Shown in pieces: positions 32,894 through 42,390 of a stretch of DNA of 44,603 nt (positions are counted from its first letter, which is position 1; every line of letters starts with the position of its first letter). The notes beneath the pieces were generated by a model. It was given only the letters and a program-made list of their open reading frames with translations. It was not told the DNA's origin and ran no database searches. The position numbers were made by a program, and so were the translations under genes. Where the stretch lies: contig JAJFGF010000061.1 of assembly GCA_021776245.1 (NCBI GenBank), positions 1 to 44,603 on the forward strand, given 5' to 3'. Origin of the DNA: Hyphococcus sp. (lineage in GTDB: Bacteria > Pseudomonadota > Alphaproteobacteria > Caulobacterales > Parvularculaceae).

Positions 32894-35499
32894 CGGCTGG
32901 TTGCGCCATGACGCAAACGCGGATCAACGATCGCATAGGCAATATCAATGAGGAAGGCGACAAGGATAACGGCAAAAACCAGCACCATGACGATGCCTTC
33001 AACAACGATCAAATCACGCTGAATGATGCTTTGAAAGACAAGCCGGCCAAGTCCCGGAAGGTAAAATACATTTTCGATGATAATGCCGCCCGCAAGCAGG
33101 AAGGCAAATTGCAGTCCCAATATTGTGAGCACCGGGATCATTGCATTGCGCAGCGCATGGCGCCGGAGAATTCTTCTTTGTGATAGTCCTTTGGCGCGGG
33201 CCGTCCGAATGTAATCTTCACCCATGGTCTCGATCATGGCCGAGCGCATGATCTGCGTCAGGATTGCAGCCTGAGGCAGGGCAAGGGCGATGGCCGGCAA
33301 GAAAAGGGCTTTCAACGCCGGTGCAGCGCCTGCGTCCCAGCCGGGAAAACCGCCGGCCGAAAACCAGCGTAAAGAGACCGCGAAAATCATCACCAGCAAA
33401 ATCGCCAACCAGAAATTGGGGATTGCAACGCCGGCCTGCGCGGCGGCCATGAGCGCCTTGCCGCTGTTGCGTCGGCGTAGCGCCGCTGCGGCGACCCCTG
33501 CGGGGATGCCAATTGCGGTGGAAAGCGCAAAGGCGATGACGGCGAGGGGCAGGGAAACCCATAGGCGCTCTTCAATGAGATCGCCGACCGGCACGCGATA
33601 GGTGTAGCTGACGCCAAAATCGCCGGTTATTAGACCGCCGATCCATGTGAAGTATCGCGCGAGCAGGGGCTGATCGAGACCCAGCTCAGCCTTCAATGCG
33701 GCAATCGACGCAGAATCTGCATTAAGCCCCATCATGAAGGCGGCAGGATCGCCTGGCGCGGCTTCGATCAGTAGAAAGATGACTAAAGAAGCGGCAACCA
33801 GCGATAACACCATGGAGGCGGCGCGGCCGATCAAAAAGCTCGGGCTGGCGCGGACATAAAACGCAGCATAGGAAAATGCGGCGGCAATGGCGAAAAACAG
33901 TAACGCAAGAGCGTTGCCGCTGCCGATTCCGGGTTCTTCAGACAGCGCAGACGCTCGCCCTTCAACATCGGCCTTTGTCAAATCATTGGCCTGGACAGGC
34001 GCGTTTGACCACACGCCTGAAACATCGCGCGACCAGACAGCGAGTTTTGGCGCCTGCGCCAGAAATACATTCACGGCGTCATCGGCGATGAGGGATTGCG
34101 CCTGCTTGAAAAGCCGGTCGCGGCGCAACGGGTCGCTTTCCCGGCGCAGCACGGCAATGAGCTGATTGAAGGCTTCGTTGCGATACTGGAAATAATAATC
34201 CTCACGCGCATAAATATCGATATCGAGCGGCTCGGTGTGGGAAACGACCGTGAGGTCAAAAGCCTTGTTGGCAAAGACCTGGTCAAGCCATTGCGCCCAT
34301 TCAAGATTGATGATCTGAACACGGATGCCGACGGCTTCGAGTTGGGCGGCGATCACTTCGCCGCTGCGCCGTGCATAGGCAGGCGGCGGCAGCGTCAGCG
34401 TCGTTGTAAAGCCGTTTGGATATCCCGCCTCGGTAAGCAGTTGCCGGGCGCGCGCCGGATCAAATGCGTAACGATCCGCGAGGTCCACATAGGACGGGTG
34501 GTGCGGTGGAAAATGGCTGCCAATGGGCGTCCCGCATCCAAACAGCGCCGCATCGATGATATCCTGTTTGTTAACAGCGTGACTGAGGGCGCGTCGAACG
34601 CGGATGTCGTCATAGGGAGGCGCGCCGTTATTCATCGCGAGAATGGTTTCGCCCTCGCTTGTCCCGAACAGGATTTGAAAGCGCGCATCGCGCTCAATCA
34701 AGGCGAGGTTTTCCGCTGCGGGATAATTTGGAAAGCCATCGACATCTCCGGCCATCAAGGCCGCGAATGCAGCCGTCGGGTCAGGAATGAAAATGAATTC
34801 AATCTGGTCGAGTGGCGGGCGCGCCCCCCAGTAAGTCTCGTTGCGGGTGAGCGTAACCGATGCGCCTTTGCGCCAGCGCCGAAACTTGAAAGGTCCTGTT
34901 CCGACCGGCCGACTTGCATTTGTCAGGGCGGTTTCCGGCGCCACAATCACCGCATCGCCCCAGCCGAGATAGACCGGCAGCGCGCCCAGGGGTTCTTTCA
35001 GGGTGATGCGCACATGATAAGGCGTGACAGCGGTGACATCATCGATCAGCGCGAAGATCGCCCGTTGCGCATTGGCGGCGTTCGGCGCCCGCGCACGATT
35101 GAGCGTAAAGACAACATCGCCGGCATCAAATGAAGTTCCGTCGTGAAACGTAACGCCCTCGCGCAATAAAAAATCATAGATTTGACCGTCGTCCGACACA
35201 GACCATGACGAGGCGAGGGCGGGCGCTACGCTTCCGTCTGCAGTGATGCGGGTAAGGCCCTCAAAGACATTGGCGTAGACAATTTCGTCAATCGCTGCGG
35301 CCGCCCCGGCGGTCGGATCGAGATTGGGCGGTTCCAGCTGGACCCCAACCCGCAATGCGCCTGCTGCATATGCAACGGTTGAACTTGCCAACAGGAAAAT
35401 GCTGACCAGAATGAACCTCGTGAACCAGCCATTATTTGGATTAATGGTGTGTGGATTGATGGCGTGTCGCTTGATGGTCGCAAAATGGCTGGCGGTCAT
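32890..35499 (-). CDS. Fusion of peptide-binding protein (SBP family 5) and DppB-type permease
   Basis: The 869 residues form one open frame with two complete modules. After a polar start of 28 residues comes an export segment (FILVSIFLLASSTVAYA). A family-5 solute-binding domain follows (about 50-515), with RVGVQLEPPNLDPT, YDFLLREGVTFHDG, VGTGPFKFRRW, NNGAPPYDDIRVRRALSHAV and the DLTVVSHTEPLDIDIYA block. Residues 529-549 are an extra transmembrane helix (NALALLFFAIAAAFSYAAFYV). Residues 550-869 are a full DppB permease with the EAA loop GEDYIRTARAKGLSQRRILR. The extra helix brings the chain from the periplasm to the cytoplasm, so the permease keeps its normal topology. Peptide transporters usually have a separate binding protein. 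It is the first gene of the three-gene operon. The ribosome site is weak (GAGAAC). Confidence 0.9.
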   Translation of the reverse strand: MTASHFATIKRHAINPHTINPNNGWFTRFILVSIFLLASSTVAYAAGALRVGVQLEPPNLDPTAGAAAAIDEIVYANVFEGLTRITADGSVAPALASSWSVSDDGQIYDFLLREGVTFHDGTSFDAGDVVFTLNRARAPNAANAQRAIFALIDDVTAVTPYHVRITLKEPLGALPVYLGWGDAVIVAPETALTNASRPVGTGPFKFRRWRKGASVTLTRNETYWGARPPLDQIEFIFIPDPTAAFAALMAGDVDGFPNYPAAENLALIERDARFQILFGTSEGETILAMNNGAPPYDDIRVRRALSHAVNKQDIIDAALFGCGTPIGSHFPPHHPSYVDLADRYAFDPARARQLLTEAGYPNGFTTTLTLPPPAYARRSGEVIAAQLEAVGIRVQIINLEWAQWLDQVFANKAFDLTVVSHTEPLDIDIYAREDYYFQYRNEAFNQLIAVLRRESDPLRRDRLFKQAQSLIADDAVNVFLAQAPKLAVWSRDVSGVWSNAPVQANDLTKADVEGRASALSEEPGIGSGNALALLFFAIAAAFSYAAFYVRASPSFLIGRAASMVLSLVAASLVIFLLIEAAPGDPAAFMMGLNADSASIAALKAELGLDQPLLARYFTWIGGLITGDFGVSYTYRVPVGDLIEERLWVSLPLAVIAFALSTAIGIPAGVAAAALRRRNSGKALMAAAQAGVAIPNFWLAILLVMIFAVSLRWFSAGGFPGWDAGAAPALKALFLPAIALALPQAAILTQIMRSAMIETMGEDYIRTARAKGLSQRRILRRHALRNAMIPVLTILGLQFAFLLAGGIIIENVFYLPGLGRLVFQSIIQRDLIVVEGIVMVLVFAVILVAFLIDIAYAIVDPRLRHGATSR
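35438..35482. repeat. Three degenerate 15-bp tandem units in the N-terminal codons of the fusion gene
   Basis: Units at 35438-35452 (GGATTAATGGTGTGT), 35453-35467 (GGATTGATGGCGTGT) and 35468-35482 (CGCTTGATGGTCGCA) follow each other. The first two differ at two bases; the third is more decayed. They encode the repetitive polar start (INPHTINP) ahead of the export helix. As 15 is divisible by three, copy change would not shift the frame. Confidence 0.6.
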
Positions 35500-35681
35500 T
35501 CAGTTCTCAAATGGCGCGCACAGACGGCGCAGCTGCCCAACTTTCGTAAGCGACGCAAACAATGCTATCAGAATTTGTGCGGCTTTTCAAAAGTCTCTAT
35601 CCAAATATCGAGCGTATTTGCCAATTGTATCGTCCATGTTTCGGCAATGGATAAATCCGGGATCGCCGCCAGAGGAGCCTG

Positions 35682-36407
35682 ATGACAGATTATGTAATTT
35701 TTGGATGCGGGCGCGTTGGCGTGAATATGGCGACCTATCTCAAGCATCTCGGACATAAGGTTCGTCTCCTGTCCCATGATGACGCCAATAACGACCGCGC
35801 GGCATGTTCAAAAGCGATTGCCGGGGCCGATGTCATCGCCGCCGCAATTCCCGATGACAAATTACCCGCATGGCATGATGAATGGCGCGGTGAAATTGGC
35901 GCTAAACCGGCAATACATTTTTCCGGCGCAGTCAGCATTGACGGCTTCTGTGGATTTCATCCGCTTTATTCTTTTCCCGCATCGCCGCTCTCAATCGACG
36001 CCATGAAGGAAATAGCCTTTGCCTGTCCGTTGAACGGGGCCCCATTTGCGGAAATATTTCCGAAGGCGCCGAACCCGCATTTTGAAATCGCCGACAAAGA
36101 CCGGGCGCGCTATCACGCGCTTGCCGTATTGAGCGGCAATATGTCGAGCTTTGTCTGGAATGAAACGGCAAAGGAAATTGCGGCCTATACGGGCATGGCG
36201 CCTGAAAGGATTATGGCGAGCTATCTTGGCGGCATCCTCGACGGATTTGTCAAAAACCCGGCTTCGTCACTGACAGGCCCAATCGCCAGACACGACAAGG
36301 TTACCGTTGAAAGAAACCTTGCAAGCCTCAAAGATGATCCAACACTCAAGGGCCTTTATGAAGCGTTTCTGGCAGCGGCCTGGCCTGACTTTGAGGGGGC
36401 GAATTAA
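35682..36407 (+). CDS. Rossmann / DUF2520-type oxidoreductase, candidate ketopantoate reductase
   Basis: The protein has 241 residues. The N-terminal Rossmann domain begins VIFGCGRVGVNMATYLKHLG, a dinucleotide-binding GxGxxG start, followed by VIAAAIPDDKL. The middle and C-terminal part (HFSGAVSIDGFCGFHPLYSF; VLSGNMSSFVWNETAKEIA) fits the DUF2520 helical domain that resembles 6-phosphogluconate-dehydrogenase-like enzymes. AGGAG lies just before the ATG. It is 451 bases upstream of panC on the same strand, with panB beyond. No panE is seen here. A role in reducing ketopantoate to pantoate, as for non-PanE enzymes such as PanG, is inferred from fold and position. It could also serve an unrelated reaction. 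Confidence 0.75.
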   Translation: MTDYVIFGCGRVGVNMATYLKHLGHKVRLLSHDDANNDRAACSKAIAGADVIAAAIPDDKLPAWHDEWRGEIGAKPAIHFSGAVSIDGFCGFHPLYSFPASPLSIDAMKEIAFACPLNGAPFAEIFPKAPNPHFEIADKDRARYHALAVLSGNMSSFVWNETAKEIAAYTGMAPERIMASYLGGILDGFVKNPASSLTGPIARHDKVTVERNLASLKDDPTLKGLYEAFLAAAWPDFEGAN

Positions 36408-36473
36408 TCTTGATGGGCATGAATTGGATTTGTTGCATTAGGTTCGTTAATGGCAAAGAAACACACACAGCCC

Positions 36474-36765
36474 ACTCATCCCGGTGAAAACCGGGATCCA
36501 GACTGCCGTGGGTCCGAAGCTGTCGCCTTTTCCAGAATACGCTGACACGCTCCCGCGTAATGCAGGCGGCGCGAGGAAAGTAAGCTCAATGCATTTACAA
36601 CCTTTTCCTCCCCCGTATTAAACGGGGGAGGTGTCATCCGGTTTGCCGGATGACGAAGGGGGCTAGCGTCTTTGCCGATCGATCTGCGCCTCACTTTGCC
36701 CGAATTAATCCCCCCTCCGTCTCGCTACGCGCGACACCTCCCCCGCAAGCGGAGGAGGAATATGT
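36474..36765. repeat. Cluster of perfect hairpins forming a BIME-like repeat
   Basis: This 451-bp gap has no gene but holds several stem-loops. One is ATCCCGGT-GAAA-ACCGGGAT at 36478-36497, an 8-bp stem with a GNRA-type loop. Another is CCTCCCCCGT with ACGGGGGAGG at 36607-36631 (10-bp stem). A third is TCATCCGG-TTTG-CCGGATGA at 36634-36653. The stretch 36710-36763 reads like an inverted, partly diverged copy of 36603-36660 (shared GACACCTCCCCCG and GGAGGA blocks), giving a head-to-head pair. Such units are common intergenic repeats in alphaproteobacteria. They may affect transcription between the DUF2520-type gene and panC. Confidence 0.85.
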
Positions 36766-36858
36766 TGCGTCAAGGCTGGACGAAGCGCTTCAAATAATTC
36801 CCCCAACGCTTTAGTATCTGGGGCATAGGTTTTACGTAACAAATTTCATGCGAGCATT

Positions 36859-37716
36859 ATGATACGCTGCAAGACAAAAATGGAACTTCGCGACGTGCTC
36901 GCAGACTGGCGGCGCGCCGGAGAGCGCATTGGCGCCGTCCCGACCATGGGCGCCCTGCATCAGGGGCATCTGTCGCTGATCGCTGCGGCGAAAAAATTGA
37001 GCGACCGCACTGTCGCAACGATTTTCGTCAATCCGCTTCAATTTGGTCCAAACGAAGACTTCGACACCTACCCCCGCGATATGGATCGCGACCTGGAGAT
37101 GTTAAAGGCGCGGGGATGCGATCTTGTATTCGCGCCGGAACGCGCTGATTTGTTTGCGCAGGATTTTTCAACAAAAATTTCCGTTGCGGGCGTCGGCGAA
37201 GGCCATTGCGCCAAAACCCGCCCGCAGTTTTTTGACGGGGTCGCAACCATCGTCACAAAGCTGTTGATGATCCTGGCGCCGGATGTCGCGGTGTTTGGTG
37301 AAAAGGACTATCAGCAATTAACAGTCATCAAACGGTTGGTGCGTGATCTGGACATTCCCGTTGAAATTATCGGCGCGCCGATCATTCGCGAAGAAGACGG
37401 CCTCGCCATGTCGTCGCGTAATCAATATCTGACATCACCAGAGCGAGCCGCAGCGCCGGTGCTTTTCGAAACGATCAATCTGGCGGCGGACAAATTTATC
37501 GACGCTGGTTCAGGTTGGTCCAAAATCCATGATTGGGCGGCGGCGCAAATCCTCAAGGCCGGATTTTCAAAGGTCGATTACCTCAACATGGTGGACGCCG
37601 ATACGCTCACAGCCATCGACAAGCCGGATCGCCCGGCGCGATTGCTCGCTGCTGCCTGGATTGGCCGCACCCGGCTGATCGATAACATTGCGGTCAGCCC
37701 TCCCGACTCTGCTTAA
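36859..37716 (+). CDS. panC: Pantothenate synthetase (pantoate-beta-alanine ligase)
   Basis: PanC joins pantoate and beta-alanine with ATP to make pantothenate. The 285 residues have the nucleotidyltransferase start AVPTMGALHQGHLSLI, the FVNPLQFGPNEDFDTYPRD block, RPQFFDGVATIVTKLL, VFGEKDYQQL and the KMSKS-like DGLAMSSRNQYL. The ATG is at 36859 with only a weak ribosome site. It is convergent with panB and the two coding regions share 23 bases at their ends, instead of the usual panB-panC operon. Its product feeds CoA synthesis, including coaD at 7479. Confidence 0.97.
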   Translation: MIRCKTKMELRDVLADWRRAGERIGAVPTMGALHQGHLSLIAAAKKLSDRTVATIFVNPLQFGPNEDFDTYPRDMDRDLEMLKARGCDLVFAPERADLFAQDFSTKISVAGVGEGHCAKTRPQFFDGVATIVTKLLMILAPDVAVFGEKDYQQLTVIKRLVRDLDIPVEIIGAPIIREEDGLAMSSRNQYLTSPERAAAPVLFETINLAADKFIDAGSGWSKIHDWAAAQILKAGFSKVDYLNMVDADTLTAIDKPDRPARLLAAAWIGRTRLIDNIAVSPPDSA

Positions 37717-38551
37717 CCGGAAAAGGGATCGCGCGCTTATCGCCGCGATAGACTTCGTCGTCGCCCGGAAAACTTCGCGCCCGGGCTTCGCCGGTATAAT
37801 CTTTAACAGCCTCTGAAATAGTCTGCTTGAGATTTGCAAATTTGCGGACAAATTTCGGGGTCCGGTCGAACATGCCGAGCATGTCTTCGGTGACGAGAAT
37901 TTGCCCATCGCATTGGCGCGAGGCGCCGATGCCGATGGTTGGAATATCAATCAGCGCCGTAATTTCCGCCGCCAAAGGTTCGACGACGCCTTCCAGCACC
38001 ACCGCAAAGGCGCCCGCTGCGGCGACGGCTTCAGCGTCCTGTTTTAAATTTGCGCATTCCTCCGGCGTTTTGCCGACAATGCGGTAACCGCCGGTCGCGC
38101 GCACCGCCTGAGGCCGTAATCCGATATGCGCCATGACCGGCACGCCGCGTTTGGTCAGAAAATCAATGGTCGGCGCCTGGGCGATGCCGCCTTCGATTTT
38201 GACAGCGTCGGCGCCGGTTTCTTTCAATATCCTGGTTGTCGTTGCATGGGCCTGTTCCGGGCTCGCTTCAAAACTGCCGAAGGGAACATCGACAACCACC
38301 AGCGCTTTCACATTGGCGCGCATGACCGAGCGTCCATGATAAATGAGCTCTTCGACAGTCACGGGTATCGTTGTATCATGGCCGTGCAGCACGGTGCCCG
38401 CTGAATCGCCGACCAGCAGTAAGTCCACATGCGGGTCGAGAATTTCCGCCATCATCGCATTATAGGCGGTCAGGCAGATAATCGGCTGACCGCCCTTTTG
38501 CGCGCGAATATTGGTGATGGAGCGTTTTCGGGAGGGACGAATTGCTGACAT
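37694..38551 (-). CDS. panB: 3-methyl-2-oxobutanoate hydroxymethyltransferase
   Basis: PanB adds a hydroxymethyl group from methylene-tetrahydrofolate to ketoisovalerate, giving ketopantoate. ATG 38551 (MSAIRPSRKRSITNIRAQKG) has AAGGG at good spacing and is preferred to a start 51 codons upstream, which adds unrelated sequence. The 285 residues show ICLTAYNAMMAEILD, the metal-site VDLLLVGDSAGTVLHGHDTT, VKIEGG, VPVMAHIGLRPQ and IPTIGIGAS. The C-terminal tail is slightly long. The last 23 bases overlap the end of panC on the opposite strand. Decameric, cytoplasmic, Mg-dependent by family. Confidence 0.97.
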   Translation of the reverse strand: MSAIRPSRKRSITNIRAQKGGQPIICLTAYNAMMAEILDPHVDLLLVGDSAGTVLHGHDTTIPVTVEELIYHGRSVMRANVKALVVVDVPFGSFEASPEQAHATTTRILKETGADAVKIEGGIAQAPTIDFLTKRGVPVMAHIGLRPQAVRATGGYRIVGKTPEECANLKQDAEAVAAAGAFAVVLEGVVEPLAAEITALIDIPTIGIGASRQCDGQILVTEDMLGMFDRTPKFVRKFANLKQTISEAVKDYTGEARARSFPGDDEVYRGDKRAIPFPVKQSREG

Positions 38552-39085
38552 GGTCAAACCCTTTCGGATCGCCATTGTGGAGATGACGCAAGGCGGTAAG
38601 CGTGCAGCAGTGTGGCTGACATTTTGACGCTCATGGCCGGTGTCGAACTCGCACAACAAAAAGCGCAAAAACGTCGGTGTTCCCGGCGCCAAAGCAACTT
38701 CCAAAAGTTGCGTCAGAGCGCCCTAAAGCGGTCGTTTTACTCGACGCCAAGGCGCTCCCCGGTTTGCGCTGAAACACCAGTAGAGGGCCATTGTTCACGG
38801 CCAGTGCGCGCGCTGCGGTTCGCTGGGGGGCACTGTAGCTGGAAATCGCGGTGATTTCAATTAGGGACTCTGAGCCGGGGAGGCGTGCGATTGGGGCATG
38901 GTTTCGGCGTTGTGATGAAGGTCTGCTCCTATCCAGAAGCCGTCAAAGCGCGGGTTCATCGGGACGTCGGCAATGCGCGCAAAAGGGGACATTAAAAATT
39001 ACAAAATTTGCCGGAAAAGGAGACGTTAGAAAATGTCCCTCGCCAAAACACTGCCTTGTATTCCCCGGGATTCCGGTCGGCGTTC
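38552..39085. other. Intergenic region of about 530 bp with A-rich direct repeats
   Basis: No convincing gene is seen. The left part must hold the panB promoter. An inverted pair GAGCGCC/GGCGCTC spans about 38718-38757. At 38981-38999 and 39015-39034 two similar A-rich units occur (AAAAGGGGACATTAAAAAT and AAAAGGAGACGTTAGAAAAT), 34 bases apart. They resemble decayed ends of a mobile element, but no transposase remnant is visible. Confidence 0.45.
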
Positions 39086-40444
39086 TTACGAATTGATTCT
39101 TTCGCCGTCCCAGCCGCCGCCAATGGCGACATAGAGATCAATCGCCGCCGACAAACGGTCAAGTCGGCCTTGCGCTAAGGTGTCCGACGCATTGAAGAAT
39201 GTGGATTGTGCGTTAAGAAGAGAGGTCAGATCGTCAGCGCCCGTCCGATAACGAATTTCCGCGAGAGTTAACGATTTCTGCGAAGCCTCATAAGCGATCT
39301 GCAATTGCTCCTCGCGTTCTTCCGCCGACGACAGGGATTTCAGACTGACATCGACATCGCGCAAGGCGTTCAAGGTCGCCTGGCGATAGCGGGCGATCTG
39401 CTGATCGACTCGCGCTTCGGCACCCTTCAGCGAGCCTTCAAGCCGACCGCCGCTGAAGATCGGCGCCGACAAGGATGAGGCGAGCGAGCCGAGAACGCTT
39501 GTGCCGCCGGTCAGGCCAGCATTCACCCCGGCGCTCAAATCGATTGTCGGAAAGAAAGCAGCGCGCGCGGCGGCGACATTGGCGTTGGAGGCGCGCAGCT
39601 GCGCTTCAGCGCTTAAAAGGTCGGGCCGCCGTAACAGTAATTCTGATGGCAAGCCGGGATTAATCGTCGGCGGCGCCATGGCGAGGATTTCGCCATCCGG
39701 CGCGCCATAGCCCTGCGGCGTACGGCCCAGCAAAATAGCGAGGGCCGTTTCAAAACTGACAAGTTGCTGTTCCAGTTGCGGAATGCGGGCGCGGGCGTTG
39801 GCGAGCGCCGCTTCCTGGCTCGACAGGTCAAAACTTGAAACGGCGCCGGCCTCGTAACGAACTTTGACTATGTCAAAGATCCGCTCGGAGATTTCGAGAT
39901 TGGACCGCGCCACGCCGAGGCGCTGGCGCAATGCGAGGATAGAAAAGTAGTTGAACGCGACGTCGGACTCGACGGTCAGTTCAAGCGCGCGCTGATCGAA
40001 AACTTGCGAGTCGTAAGCCGCTGTGGCGGCGGCGCGGTCCGCACGATTCTGACCAAAGAGATCGAGTTGATAGGATGCAGACCCTCTTGCCGACGCGGAG
40101 ACATCATCAAGACCATCATCAGTATTTGACGACGCCGATGCGCCGGCGCTCAGCTGCGGGAACAAAGATGCGTTCGCTACTTGCACCGAGGCGCGCGAGG
40201 ATCTGACGGCGGCAAGCCCGGCGGCGATATCCTGGTTGGCGGCGAGCGCTTCCTGCGTCAGGGCCTCCAACTCGGGATTGCCGAATGTGCGCCACCAATC
40301 AGCTTGATGTTTTTCGGCGCCCGCGAGATCGCCCGCATAATCAAATGCTGCCGGCAGTTCGGTCAGTTCGCTGACCGGCGGCGAAACACTGGCGCAGGCG
40401 GTAAGCGTTATGGCGGTGGTAACAAGGAGAATGCGTTTCATCAA
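39086..40444 (-). CDS. Outer-membrane efflux lipoprotein (NodT/OprM type)
   Basis: This is the TolC-like outer-membrane channel of an efflux system. The 452 residues begin with a lipoprotein signal (lipobox TLTAC, Cys17), then ADWWRTFGNPELEALTQEAL, the standard start of NodT-family factors. Two copies of the helical-hairpin repeat follow; the second begins with LLRRPDLLSAEAQLRASNANVAAARAAFFP-type sequence (split: LLRRPDLLSAEAQL, NANVAAARAAFFPTI). SLSAPIFSGGRLEGSLKGA and TLNALRDVDVSLKSL are also typical. It lies two bases downstream of macB and should work with MacA and MacB encoded just upstream. Confidence 0.93.
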   Translation of the reverse strand: MMKRILLVTTAITLTACASVSPPVSELTELPAAFDYAGDLAGAEKHQADWWRTFGNPELEALTQEALAANQDIAAGLAAVRSSRASVQVANASLFPQLSAGASASSNTDDGLDDVSASARGSASYQLDLFGQNRADRAAATAAYDSQVFDQRALELTVESDVAFNYFSILALRQRLGVARSNLEISERIFDIVKVRYEAGAVSSFDLSSQEAALANARARIPQLEQQLVSFETALAILLGRTPQGYGAPDGEILAMAPPTINPGLPSELLLRRPDLLSAEAQLRASNANVAAARAAFFPTIDLSAGVNAGLTGGTSVLGSLASSLSAPIFSGGRLEGSLKGAEARVDQQIARYRQATLNALRDVDVSLKSLSSAEEREEQLQIAYEASQKSLTLAEIRYRTGADDLTSLLNAQSTFFNASDTLAQGRLDRLSAAIDLYVAIGGGWDGERINS

Positions 40445-40446
40445 TT

Positions 40447-42378
<1,932 letters not shown>

Positions 42379-42390
42379 GCTCGCCACTCC

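Noticed and set aside
34096-35133. Long open frame (345 codons) on the plus strand opposite the binding-protein/permease fusion
   Set aside because: Arg/Cys-rich composition with no domain, wholly antisense to a strongly recognised binding protein; it arises from codon bias.
36474-36765. CRISPR array
   Set aside because: The repeats are palindromes of different sequence with no regular spacer pattern and no cas genes.
36408-36858. tRNA or riboswitch in the gap before panC
   Set aside because: No T-loop GGTTCGANTCC-type sequence or cloverleaf; the hairpins are explained by the BIME-like repeat.
38552-38704. N-terminal extension of panB by 51 residues
   Set aside because: The added residues do not resemble PanB, and the internal ATG at 38551 has a good ribosome site.
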